Of a stretch of 64,000 nt of DNA, positions 37,380 to 45,585 are shown in pieces. Position 1 is the first letter of the stretch. Each line of letters begins with the position of its first letter. The notes under the pieces are model-generated. The model was not told where the DNA came from. It worked only from the letters and a program-made list of their open reading frames with translations, and ran no database searches. Position numbers and translations under genes: made by a program. This stretch comes from [Clostridium] symbiosum. GTDB lineage: Bacteria; Bacillota; Clostridia; Lachnospirales; Lachnospiraceae. Where the stretch lies: NCBI GenBank assembly GCA_036419695.1, contig CP143946.1:5258634-5322633 (forward strand), written 5' to 3'.

Positions 37380-37682
37380 ATAATGGTGATTATGCCATCA
37401 TGCCGCTTTTCATTCGGATAAATTTACATATAAACATAGTATCATAAGCGGGGAAAAAATACAATCTTGCAATATCCGCTTGCTGATAATGGTTCGTGAT
37501 TCCGCTTGAAAAAATAAAGAAGCACCAAAACAGACCGGAGTGGTTTTACTTGCTCTACGCCGGTCTGTTTTGGTGCCTTTTCATATGAGATATGGTGACT
37601 TTTTTGCATAGTTCACTTTCTCATATAATAAAAAGCCTCTTTAATTGTTCATCCTGATGGCATAATCACCATTATGCCATCA
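37380..37682. other. Candidate invertible DNA segment (promoter switch)
   Basis: A 21-base sequence at 37380-37400 (ATAATGGTGATTATGCCATC plus A) recurs in exact inverted form at 37655-37675, enclosing 254 bases. Each repeat is itself a pair of short arms around a 4-base core (GGTG/CACC). The right copy has two good arms (GATGGCATAAT and ATTATGCCATC) and the left has one, which is the usual form of a tyrosine-recombinase crossover site. The enclosed DNA has a strong terminator (37521-37585) and a TATAAT -10 box at 37624-37629 pointing to the EAL gene. Inversion would turn that promoter away from the gene. Recombination itself is inferred. Confidence 0.6.
37521..37585. terminator. Strong terminator inside the candidate switch
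   Basis: GCACCAAAACAGACCGG and CCGGTCTGTTTTGGTGC form a perfect 17-bp stem with a 21-base loop, followed by CTTTT. It should stop transcription coming from the recombinase gene in the present orientation. Confidence 0.85.
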
Positions 37683-37775
37683 ACATAGACAGCCTGCAAT
37701 GCCCGGTTTTCCCCTCACTGCGGCCCGGCGCATCAGCAAGCTCAAAATCTTTCCAGGAAAGAAAAGGTGGAATAC

Positions 37776-39983
37776 ATGTTACAGGAACATCAGGAGACAA
37801 TCGATAAATTTGAAACTCTACTGCGCAGATATGCTGTTCTATTCAGCGAAATAACTATGCTGAATGACCCGGATGACGTTTTCTATGTCAGTGATACGGA
37901 GACTTATGATCTCTGTCTCATCAGCAGGGAGCTTACAACCGGAGGACAGCTCGAGGCCGGTAAAGGCAGAAAATGTTATGAACTGCTTCAAAACCGAAGT
38001 TCTCCCTGCCCGTTCTGCAACAATTCCCAGCTCTCCATGGATCAGTATTATATCTGGGAACACTGCAACCAGGCAGCAAAAAAGAATTATTTAATCAAAG
38101 ATCGCCTTTTTGTCTGGAACGGCCATAAAATGCGCATTGAGGTCGCACTGAACATTACCGAACCGAAACAGGCTAAAAAAGTGCTGATTGAAAATGCAAA
38201 CCAACAAAACCTGATGATGCACTGGATGCGCTGTCTACTGAAACAGGAGCCGCCTGAGAAGGCATTCAGCCTGATTCTGGAAGATTTGAAAAATTATTTT
38301 GAGGCGGAATCCGGCTTTATCCGTTCCTTTACATCGATCGAAACAGTACGCTTTTTCTCAAGAAACGGCTGCGGATCGGACATTCCCTATATCGATCAGT
38401 TGGATTCCAGGCTGCTTGAACGCTGGGAACACCTGATTGGCAACAATAAACTGATCCTGATCCGCTCCGTGGATGAACTTGCAGAGCGTGATCCCGAAAG
38501 CTACCGTTTTCTTTCCGGATATGGACTTCACAATTTATGTCTGGCTCCGATCATCTGCCGGGAACACCTGGTAGGCCTGATCTGTCTGGGCAACCTGAAA
38601 CAGCGCTGGGCCTCTCTGTTCCTTCTGGAAGTCCTGGGAGACTATATTGCGGCCTCGGTGCAGAGATTAACGATTCAGGAAGAAAAAGCAAAAATCCAGT
38701 ATACCGATCCCCTGACCGGTCATCTGAATTTTGAAGGCTTTAAAATAAGGGTAGAACACATTTTAAAAAACAATTCAGGACGTAAATACGCCCTTCACTA
38801 CTGTGATATAAAGAAATTTAAATTTATCAATGAAGCCTATGGATATGACACAGGAGACAGCATCCTTAAATACTGGAGTGATTATCTGGCCTCTGTCTGC
38901 CGCGAGGACGAGGCATTCTGCCGGATATCCGGGGATACGCTGACCTATCTCCTTTACTATGAGAATGAGCCCTCCGAGCTGGAAAAGAATTTCAGGGAAA
39001 TGTCTGTCCATATTTCAACTTATCCGGAGCTTTATCGCAGACGCCACCACCTAGAGCTTGCCTGCGGAATTTATCTGATTGATGCCTCCGCCGGCTGTCA
39101 GATTGGTGAAATGATGAACCGGGCCAATATGGCTCAGAAAAGTATTAAAATTATGCCCGGAAGCCACCTTGGCTTCTATACCGATACCATGCGGCAAAAG
39201 GAGATGCGGGAAATGGAATTTGTGGCCAATATGCACGAGGCCATCCGGAAAAAAGAATTCGAGATGTTTATCCAGCCCCAGCTCAGTACCCGCGCTGCCC
39301 CGGACCAGTCCATTCGGGCCGAAGTACTGGTCCGCTGGCAGCAAAATGGAACTATTATTGCAATGCCGGGAGAATTTGTGGATTTATTTGAACGCAACGG
39401 ATTTATTGTAGATTTAGATCACTACATGTTTGAACGCGTCTGCATATACCTGCATAAAACGCTCCCCTGGTACGGAAAACAGCTTGTCCTGTCGGTCAAT
39501 GTTTCACGTATCACCATGCTCCAGCCGAATTTCATTGAATACTACTGTTCGATCAAAAACCGCTATCAAATCCCAAGCGGCCATATCGAACTGGAATTTA
39601 CGGAAAGCGTGGTTGTGGAGGATGTCGCATACTTTGGGGCCATCATCAGAAGGCTGAACGACAACGGTTTTCTCTGTGCCATGGATGATTTCGGAACCGG
39701 CCAGTCCTCGCTGAATGTGCTGCAGGCCCTTCCTCTAGACATCCTCAAACTGGATCAGATGTTTTTTCGGGATAAAACGAATGAACGGCGTAAACACATT
39801 ATCGTCGCCAACATCCTGAAAATGGCACGGCAGCTTCAGATGGTTACCGTGGCCGAGGGGATTGAATCTGCAGAACAGGTGCGCGAACTCACCGAGATGG
39901 GATGCGATTACATACAGGGATATTACTATTCACAGCCTGTTACGGTGGATGAATTTGAGCTGAAGTATCTGAAAAAGGGTTAG
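37776..39983 (+). CDS. c-di-GMP phosphodiesterase, GGDEF (degenerate)-EAL
   Basis: About 735 residues. The N-terminal PAS-like domain carries a cysteine cluster (GRKCYELLQN...PCPFC, residues about 70-85). A GAF-like part follows, about 145-300. The GGDEF domain (about 310-470) has SGDTL in place of GGDEF, so it should not make c-di-GMP. The EAL domain (about 490-735) has AEVLVRW for EAL and keeps the metal and catalytic residues: SVNVSR, LEFTES, MDDFGTG, LKLD and AEGIES. It is therefore probably an active phosphodiesterase. ATG at 37776 has AGGTGG 5 bases upstream; GTG at 37767 is the alternative. It lies directly behind the candidate promoter switch. Confidence 0.88.
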   Translation: MLQEHQETIDKFETLLRRYAVLFSEITMLNDPDDVFYVSDTETYDLCLISRELTTGGQLEAGKGRKCYELLQNRSSPCPFCNNSQLSMDQYYIWEHCNQAAKKNYLIKDRLFVWNGHKMRIEVALNITEPKQAKKVLIENANQQNLMMHWMRCLLKQEPPEKAFSLILEDLKNYFEAESGFIRSFTSIETVRFFSRNGCGSDIPYIDQLDSRLLERWEHLIGNNKLILIRSVDELAERDPESYRFLSGYGLHNLCLAPIICREHLVGLICLGNLKQRWASLFLLEVLGDYIAASVQRLTIQEEKAKIQYTDPLTGHLNFEGFKIRVEHILKNNSGRKYALHYCDIKKFKFINEAYGYDTGDSILKYWSDYLASVCREDEAFCRISGDTLTYLLYYENEPSELEKNFREMSVHISTYPELYRRRHHLELACGIYLIDASAGCQIGEMMNRANMAQKSIKIMPGSHLGFYTDTMRQKEMREMEFVANMHEAIRKKEFEMFIQPQLSTRAAPDQSIRAEVLVRWQQNGTIIAMPGEFVDLFERNGFIVDLDHYMFERVCIYLHKTLPWYGKQLVLSVNVSRITMLQPNFIEYYCSIKNRYQIPSGHIELEFTESVVVEDVAYFGAIIRRLNDNGFLCAMDDFGTGQSSLNVLQALPLDILKLDQMFFRDKTNERRKHIIVANILKMARQLQMVTVAEGIESAEQVRELTEMGCDYIQGYYYSQPVTVDEFELKYLKKG

Positions 39984-40012
39984 CTGCGGGAGGATTCAAA
40001 AAATATCGACTG

Positions 40013-40030
40013 CGCTGGCCTTCCGCTTAG
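40013..40030. repeat. 18-base partial copy of the tRNA-Arg gene
   Basis: CGCTGGCCTTCCGCTTAG is identical to 40110-40127 inside the tRNA gene (anticodon arm to variable region), in the same orientation, 97 bases apart. It lies past the 3' end of the tRNA. It may be the relic of an integration or a small duplication. Confidence 0.6.
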
Positions 40031-40047
40031 AAGCTGACAAAAAAGCC

Positions 40048-40086
40048 GAAAACCTGGTAACATCAAGGTTTTCGGCATTGTTTACT
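40048..40086. terminator. Terminator after the EAL gene
   Basis: GCCGAAAACCT and AGGTTTTCGGC form an 11-bp stem with a short loop, preceded by AAAAAA and followed by ATTGTTT. It can serve the EAL gene, and on the other strand the tRNA. Confidence 0.75.
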
Positions 40087-40162
40087 GGCGTTCCTGAGCG
40101 GATTCGAACCGCTGGCCTTCCGCTTAGGAGGCGGACGCTCTATCCTGCTGAGCTACAGAAAC
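40086..40162 (-). tRNA. tRNA-Arg (anticodon CCT), CCA encoded
   Basis: Reading the minus strand from 40162, the acceptor stem GTTTCTG pairs with CAGGAAC (one G-T pair). The D arm is GCTC...GAGC, the anticodon stem TCCGC/GCGGA holds the loop CTCCTAA, and the T arm is AGCGG-TTCGAAT-CCGCT. The anticodon is CCT, reading AGG. The CCA end is encoded at 40088-40086. Confidence 0.95.
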
Positions 40163-40281
40163 ATCTTGTAAATTCATAATACAGTCTGATAAAAACTGCA
40201 TTTGTACCCATTAATATTCAAAGGCACAATATTAATTATAATTCATATTCCCACTCTAAGTCAAGTCCCTTTATAAAAAAA

Positions 40282-41163
40282 TCAGTCTTTGAAATTTGCG
40301 ATTCCCTGCATCCAGATACGGCCTTTAAATCTGCGTCCCGGACACGGTTCTCCAAGCAAATCTAGTTTGTTAATCGCAACCCTAAAAAACAAATCATTGC
40401 ATTCCAGCTTCATATCATAGATTTCCTCGCCGGTTATTCTGTTTTTCTTCAAATCGACTTCACATATCTCTCCTACAACGGAGTACTGATCGCATTCAAT
40501 TCCGCTTGGCATAAAGCAGGTGTCCACGATAGAATAGATATCTTCCTTGATTACGCGCCTGGATGCCTGCGAATAGAGATCAATATCTTCTATTGTCAGC
40601 GATTCCATCGCATCCTCATCCCCATTTTTAGCCGCTTCCAGCAGACTGTCCCTGTTACGTGAAGCTACCTTGGCCTTCTCAATCTGCATGGCCGTTTTCT
40701 TTATGGGAAGCAATATCTTTCCATGAACCGACAGGGCAGAAAGGGTCGCCGACTCTATTTTGATCGGTGCGTTTGCCTTCTGAAACCTTTCCCTGTACTC
40801 CATTGGGTTAAGAAGATAGAAAATCAGTGATATCCCGACTTTATATTCATCCAGCAGACCTGCATATGTTTCCTTCTCCGCATGGCGCTGTATTGAACAT
40901 TCGGCTTTCGTTGTAACAGTATCACTTGTAATGTATGGATAATAATATTCAATATCCAGTTCTTCCTTATCATTCAGCTCGCCATACATGGCCAGGCCGA
41001 TTCCCGGCGCCACCTCCGTCTTCATCTCACACAGGCTTGTGTCCCGGTCTATCTGTATACACTTGGATCTGGCCGCTTCTTTGGAAAGGCAGCGAAGAAG
41101 AGCCCTGATATCTTTTTTTCTCTGGTACATGCTGAATCCTGCAGCGCGTAAAAACTTATGCAT
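40282..41163 (-). CDS. Conserved protein of unknown function (DUF3881-like)
   Basis: 293 residues, soluble, without recognisable catalytic motifs. It starts MHKFLRAAGFSMYQRKKDIR. In my memory it matches a family found mainly in Lachnospiraceae near parB (DUF3881), but I cannot verify this. It has an acidic middle (EAAKNGDEDAMESLTIEDID) and a C-terminal part ending in GRIWMQGIANF. It stands alone on the minus strand, between the tRNA and the DUF4446 gene. No function can be given. Confidence 0.65.
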   Translation of the reverse strand: MHKFLRAAGFSMYQRKKDIRALLRCLSKEAARSKCIQIDRDTSLCEMKTEVAPGIGLAMYGELNDKEELDIEYYYPYITSDTVTTKAECSIQRHAEKETYAGLLDEYKVGISLIFYLLNPMEYRERFQKANAPIKIESATLSALSVHGKILLPIKKTAMQIEKAKVASRNRDSLLEAAKNGDEDAMESLTIEDIDLYSQASRRVIKEDIYSIVDTCFMPSGIECDQYSVVGEICEVDLKKNRITGEEIYDMKLECNDLFFRVAINKLDLLGEPCPGRRFKGRIWMQGIANFKD

Positions 41164-41320
41164 TTTCTCACCTTCTATCTTTTCATTTTTGTTGAGTCCT
41201 GTTGTATCTATTACTTTTACTACAAATTACGAAAATTTGCAATAGTTTTCCTGTCTTTTACAGCCAATCCTCCATATTATGTCAACTTTATTTTGTCTTT
41301 TTTTAGGGCCTGTTAAGACA

Positions 41321-41824
41321 CTAGTGATATCCGAGAGCCTGTTCAAGCGCTTCCTTCTCCTCACTGCCGAGAAGAACTTCCGTCTTTCCTTCCACCACGT
41401 CCTTCAGATAGAGATAGCACCCCTCTCTGCTGTGAACGGAGTTAAGGACAAAACCGGTGTTATTGTCGTCCAGGAGGGCAATTACAAAGCTCAGGTTACC
41501 GCCCATTCCTTTAAACGCATTGTACTTTACCATTCCGGTCTTCTGATATCCGGCTTTTACCTGCTCCTCCATAGATTCGATCAAGTCCTTATTGGCCCTG
41601 TCTTCGGAACGGAGGAATGCGGCTTCATCCATCAGATCCAGTACGGTATCTTCAAGGGTCTCCGCATCTTTTCCCCTCATAAACATATCATATCTGCGAT
41701 ACAGTTTCTTATACTGTGAAAAGCAGATTAGCGTGGCGATAAGCGATATCAAAGTGAGTATGATCAAACCGATGATTAAAAATCCGGGATCAAACCCCAG
41801 GTTATTTAAAATACTGTTTTCCAT
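41321..41824 (-). CDS. DUF4446 family membrane-anchored protein
   Basis: 167 residues. One N-terminal membrane helix (about 14-38, FLIIGLIILTLISLIATLIC) is followed by a helical region rich in charged residues. The C-terminal soluble domain has GMVKYNAFKGMGGNLSFVIALLDDNNTGFVLNSVHSR. This is the DUF4446 family, commonly found next to parB in Clostridia. The function is unknown. It probably follows parB in the same transcript, 84 bases behind. Confidence 0.8.
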   Translation of the reverse strand: MENSILNNLGFDPGFLIIGLIILTLISLIATLICFSQYKKLYRRYDMFMRGKDAETLEDTVLDLMDEAAFLRSEDRANKDLIESMEEQVKAGYQKTGMVKYNAFKGMGGNLSFVIALLDDNNTGFVLNSVHSREGCYLYLKDVVEGKTEVLLGSEEKEALEQALGYH

Positions 41825-41908
41825 CTTATGTCCTCATTTCAGTTCTTCTAATCTCTATGATCGATATAAAATAAAAACGGTTGCATGAAAATTCAATAAA
41901 ATTAATAA

Positions 41909-42979
41909 TTAACCATTTATAGATTGGAGAAGCTCTGCTATTCTTTCCAATTCCGCAGATGAATAGTACTCTATTTCAATGCGTCCCTTGTTTTTGTCCT
42001 TCTTATTAATAATTACTTTTGTACCCATTACCGATTTCAATCGTTCTTCGAGATCCTGGTAAAAAATATTAAAGTCTCTTTCTTCCGGTTTTTCTTCTTT
42101 CTTCTTAGCCGGTTTTGTTAATAACTTGACCAGCCGTTCGACCTCCCGCACGCTCAGTTTGTTATTGACAATCTTAACTGCAATTTGATATTGCTGTTCG
42201 CCGTCTTCCAGTGCAAGAAGCGCTCTGGCATGACCTCCCGTTATGCGGTTCTGAATGAGCATCTCCTGTACTCTCTCATCCAGCTTCAAAAGACGCATGC
42301 TGTTTGTAACCGTAGCCCTGTTTTTAGCTACCCTTTCAGCTACCTCTTCCTGCTTCAGCCCGAATTCCTGGATAAGCATCTGATACGCCTTCGCCTCCTC
42401 GATCGGATTCAAATCTTCTCGCTGGACGTTTTCAATCAATGCAATCTCCATTGTCTGCTGTCTGGTATATTCTCTTATAATGACCGGAACCTGCTTAAGA
42501 CCGGCCAGCTTTGCAGCCCTCCAACGTCTCTCACCGGCTATGATTTCATAATTGTCACCCTGCGCCTGTTTCTGCACAAGCAGTGGCTGAAGGACACCAT
42601 ATGCTTTTATGGAATCGGCCAGTTCATTCAGCTGCTCTTCGTCAAACATCTTACGCGGCTGACTTCCGTTTGGTTCAATCTGGGTAATGTTCAGGAATTT
42701 TTCCTTCTCCACCTCCACAATTTTTACCCTGGGAGCCGGCTTTGCCGTTTTCTTCGCGGCAGTAACACTTCTTTTCTGCGGCTTTTTAGCGACGGGAAGT
42801 ACCATATCAAGTTCCTTCAGGTTAGCCTTTTTATCAGCGTGTTCCGCATGTTCCTCCTGCCCTTCCGGACTAATCTCCTCTTTGGCAGCCTCCGGAGCTT
42901 TGGGCTTTGTCTGGGAAATATCATAATCATCACCAAAAAATGCTCCTAATCCTTTTCCAAGTCCTGTCCTTTTCGACAT
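41909..42979 (-). CDS. parB: ParB/Spo0J chromosome partition protein
   Basis: About 356 residues. It begins MSKRTGLGKGLGAFFGDD, typical of chromosomal ParB. A Lys/Ala-rich linker follows, and then the CTP-binding N-domain with GERRWRAAKLAG (about residue 165). A helix-turn-helix part (GLKQEEVAERVAKNRATVTNSMRLL) binds parS. The C-terminal dimer domain ends with GRIEIEYYSSAELERI. ATG at 42979 has GGAGG 6 bases upstream; the TTG at 42991 is within the ribosome site region and is rejected. It works with ParA and the four parS sites near 44-46.7 kb to segregate the origin and load SMC. Confidence 0.95.
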   Translation of the reverse strand: MSKRTGLGKGLGAFFGDDYDISQTKPKAPEAAKEEISPEGQEEHAEHADKKANLKELDMVLPVAKKPQKRSVTAAKKTAKPAPRVKIVEVEKEKFLNITQIEPNGSQPRKMFDEEQLNELADSIKAYGVLQPLLVQKQAQGDNYEIIAGERRWRAAKLAGLKQVPVIIREYTRQQTMEIALIENVQREDLNPIEEAKAYQMLIQEFGLKQEEVAERVAKNRATVTNSMRLLKLDERVQEMLIQNRITGGHARALLALEDGEQQYQIAVKIVNNKLSVREVERLVKLLTKPAKKKEEKPEERDFNIFYQDLEERLKSVMGTKVIINKKDKNKGRIEIEYYSSAELERIAELLQSING

Positions 42980-43120
42980 TGTTTCCTCCAATCGTGCTGT
43001 AATACCTTCATACCAATTAACCTTATTTTACTATATGCTTTCCCGAACCGGGAAGTAACAAATGTAAGTTTATGCATAACCATTCAGAAGACCGCATTCC
43101 GCAGAGTGTTTCTATGTACG

Positions 43121-43891
43121 TTACAGTTCTTCTCCTCTGCTTATTACCTCTGCGGCCAGAAGCCGGTAACTCTCCGCGCCGGTAGATTTGCTGTCGTAGA
43201 TATTGATCGGCATTCCATGGCTTGGAGCCTCTGCCAGACGCACATTTCTTGGAATGATTGTTTTGTAAATTTTCTCATTCAGATTACTCTTTACATTCTC
43301 GACCACTTCCAGAGAAAGATTCGTCCTGGCATCATACATGGTAAATACGACGCCTTCCATCTCCAATGATGAATTCATTTTTCTCTTAACGATATTGATC
43401 GTGCGGAGCACCTGGCTCAGACCTTCCAGTGCATAGTATTCACACTGAATGGGAACAAGCACCGTATCAGCGGCAACCAAAGCATTCAGTGTCAGAAGAC
43501 TCAAAGACGGCGGACAATCAATGATAATGAAATCATAATCGTCCTTTACCCTGTCAAGGTGGCTTTTCAGAACAAACTCTTTATTTTCTATATCCAGAAG
43601 TTCAATCTCAGCGCCGGATAAATTGGAATCCGAAGGGAGTACATCCAGATCTTCCTGAACATCCTGCTGAAGACAATCCTCAAAAGTACAGTCTCCCAGC
43701 ATCATTTCATATACCGTATCCTCAATCTGGCCTTTCTCCAACCCAAGCCCGCTGGTAGCATTACCCTGCGGATCAAAATCGATCGTCAGGACCCGCTGTC
43801 CTGCTTCGGCCAGGCAGGAAGAGAGATTAATCGCTGTCGTTGTCTTACCGACGCCGCCTTTCTGGTTTGCAATCGCAATTGTACGTCCCAT
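43121..43891 (-). CDS. parA: ParA/Soj ATPase
   Basis: 256 residues. The deviant Walker A motif is KGGVGKTTTAINL at residues 11-23. The Walker B region is DFIIIDCPPSLSLLTLNAL, and the partner motif is GLSQVLRTINIVKR. It is the nucleoid-bound ATPase that moves ParB-parS complexes. It is transcribed ahead of parB with a gap of about 140 bases. Confidence 0.96.
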   Translation of the reverse strand: MGRTIAIANQKGGVGKTTTAINLSSCLAEAGQRVLTIDFDPQGNATSGLGLEKGQIEDTVYEMMLGDCTFEDCLQQDVQEDLDVLPSDSNLSGAEIELLDIENKEFVLKSHLDRVKDDYDFIIIDCPPSLSLLTLNALVAADTVLVPIQCEYYALEGLSQVLRTINIVKRKMNSSLEMEGVVFTMYDARTNLSLEVVENVKSNLNEKIYKTIIPRNVRLAEAPSHGMPINIYDSKSTGAESYRLLAAEVISRGEEL

Positions 43892-44000
43892 GATGTTTCC
43901 TTTCTAAAACGTATTTCTCTTACGCATCATTTTATAGTATAGCACAGATAAATTCTATTTCCTACTTTTTATAGAAAAAAGTCCATTTTCTTTGCTAAAA

Positions 44001-44016
44001 TGTTTCACGTGAAACA
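44001..44016. promoter_or_regulatory. parS site 1
   Basis: TGTTTCACGTGAAACA, the exact 16-bp parS palindrome bound by Spo0J/ParB, 110 bases upstream of parA. Confidence 0.95.
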
Positions 44017-44050
44017 TTGATTTTTTTGTAAATATTGCTTATATTCAATT

Positions 44051-44098
44051 TTGGTAAAAATAAAGATGTTTCACGTGAAACATCTTTATTTTTACCAA
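44051..44098. promoter_or_regulatory. parS site 2 within a perfect 48-bp palindrome
   Basis: The parS core TGTTTCACGTGAAACA is at 44067-44082. The symmetry extends outward for 16 more bases on each side (TTGGTAAAAATAAAGA and its complement), with no mismatch over 48 bases. As RNA it could form a stem, but it lacks a clear T tail outside. Confidence 0.95.
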
Positions 44099-44351
44099 AG
44101 CTGCATACACTAATCATGACGGCTTTTCTTTAAGAATATTGTAATGCACATACACCTATATTTGTGGTATAATTTGTGGTATAAAATACCTGTAGATACT
44201 AACATACTCTTTTTTAAGATAAAGTCCTCACTACCATTGACTACTATACGTTTGGAAGAAGCTTTGACGATATTTCCACAAAAAGCTTCAGCTTTTTTAT
44301 ACTGTGATATTAGTATATTTCACATACTATCTATTTTGTCAGGAGGCATCA
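44099..44351. other. Leader region of the alpha/beta hydrolase gene
   Basis: Contains the directly repeated TTTGTGGTATA (near 44160 and 44174), which look like overlapping -10 regions. A hairpin AGAAGCTTT...AAAGCTTC near 44258-44292 is followed by AGCTTTTTTAT and may be an attenuator. AGGAGG is at 44341-44346. Confidence 0.4.
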
Positions 44352-45302
44352 ATGAATACAAAGAATAAAGTAATGACTTTGTTAGCGCTGTCGGCAGGAG
44401 GAGCTGCCGCCACTGCTCTTATTAACAAATACATTAAAATTTCCGCTGTCTCGAAGAACTTAATGAGTGAGCCTCATCCACTATGCTATAAATGGCGTCT
44501 CGGCAATATTCATTATACGAAGACCGGGAACGGAAAACCGCTTGTACTGGTACACGATCTCAATTTTTCGTCCAGCGGTTATGAGTGGAATCTTCTGATT
44601 GACAAGCTGAAACAGAACTATACCGTTTATACCATAGACTTACTCGGCTGCGGCCGTTCTGAAAAACCGAATCTTACCTATACAAATTATCTCTATGTGC
44701 AGCTTATCTGCGATTTTATCAAATCGGAAATTGGACATAGAACCAATATTATCGCTACCGGAGAATCTGCGGCTTTGGCTATTATGGCCTGTAATAACTC
44801 TCCTGAGCTTTTTGATCAGCTTATGTTAATCAATCCGGACAGCCTTATAAACTGCAGCCAGATTCCGGGAAAGAATGCAAAGTTCTATAAGTTAATTCTG
44901 GATTTGCCAATCATTGGAACACTGCTCTATCATATTGCCAGCAGCCGTAATCTGATTGAAGAAGCATTTGAAGAGAAGTATTTTTATAATCCATACTCGG
45001 CAAAGCCAATCTATATAGACCACTACTTTGAATCAGCTCACCTGGGCGAATGTCCTAAAGCCATATTTTCCAGCATGGAATGTAAGTTTACTAAATGTAA
45101 TATCATCAATGCACTGAAGAAAATTGATAACAGCATCTTCATTGTGGGAGGCGCAGAGGTTCCCTGCATCGTCGATAATATAGAAGAATATAAACTTTAT
45201 AACTCTGCAATCGAATCATCTATTATCAGTAAAACAAAATATCTTCCACAATTAGAGACCCCTGGAAAATTGCTGGATGTTATTTCCATGTTTTTTGCTT
45301 AA
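44352..45302 (+). CDS. Alpha/beta hydrolase family protein
   Basis: 316 residues. A short hydrophobic N-terminal segment (MTLLALSAGGAAATALI) could be a membrane anchor. The fold is recognised by KPLVLVHDLNFSSSGYEWN (oxyanion region), DLLGCGRSEKP and the nucleophile elbow ATGESAALA with Ser in G-E-S-A-A; the last Gly of the usual GxSxG is Ala. The catalytic acid and His cannot be placed with confidence. AGGAGG 5 bases upstream of the ATG. It lies alone between parA and rsmG, where many Firmicutes have noc or nothing. The terminator that follows contains parS. Confidence 0.75.
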   Translation: MNTKNKVMTLLALSAGGAAATALINKYIKISAVSKNLMSEPHPLCYKWRLGNIHYTKTGNGKPLVLVHDLNFSSSGYEWNLLIDKLKQNYTVYTIDLLGCGRSEKPNLTYTNYLYVQLICDFIKSEIGHRTNIIATGESAALAIMACNNSPELFDQLMLINPDSLINCSQIPGKNAKFYKLILDLPIIGTLLYHIASSRNLIEEAFEEKYFYNPYSAKPIYIDHYFESAHLGECPKAIFSSMECKFTKCNIINALKKIDNSIFIVGGAEVPCIVDNIEEYKLYNSAIESSIISKTKYLPQLETPGKLLDVISMFFA

Positions 45303-45380
45303 TGAATGCTTTTATTGAAAATTATGTGGGTGTAAATACTTCTTTAATAAGAGTTATTCTTTTTATTGTGAAAAGAAAGG

Positions 45381-45422
45381 GAGTAGTGATGTTTCACGTG
45401 AAACATCACTACTCTTTTTTTA
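45381..45422 (+). terminator. Terminator whose stem is parS site 3
   Basis: A perfect 34-bp palindrome (GAGTAGTGATGTTTCAC and its complement, 45381-45414) is followed by eight T residues. The parS core TGTTTCACGTGAAACA lies at 45390-45405. One element therefore ends the hydrolase transcript and binds ParB. Confidence 0.85.
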
Positions 45423-45585
45423 CTTGATCCGTTTTTTATCTTTTGTCGTTTTTTATCTTTTATCATTTTTATCTTACATCATATTATATATATTTATCTT
45501 CAATCATTATTATCTCAAATTATTTCCTAAATACCATACTTCTATTCATTATCTTCCCATCATATCCTGCATCCAAATCTGTTCT
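45423..45585. other. Low-complexity AT-rich spacer
   Basis: Several loose repeats of TTTTATC and related pyrimidine runs. There is no credible gene or hairpin. Confidence 0.4.

Noticed and set aside
37380..37682. Reading the inverted repeats only as terminators of the recombinase gene
   Set aside because: The left repeat has just a 6-bp stem and no T run, and a much stronger terminator lies between the repeats; the exact 21-base match at a distance needs another explanation.
45423..45585. TTTTATC repeats considered as a CRISPR or iteron array
   Set aside because: Units are irregular, very short and of low complexity, with no constant spacing.
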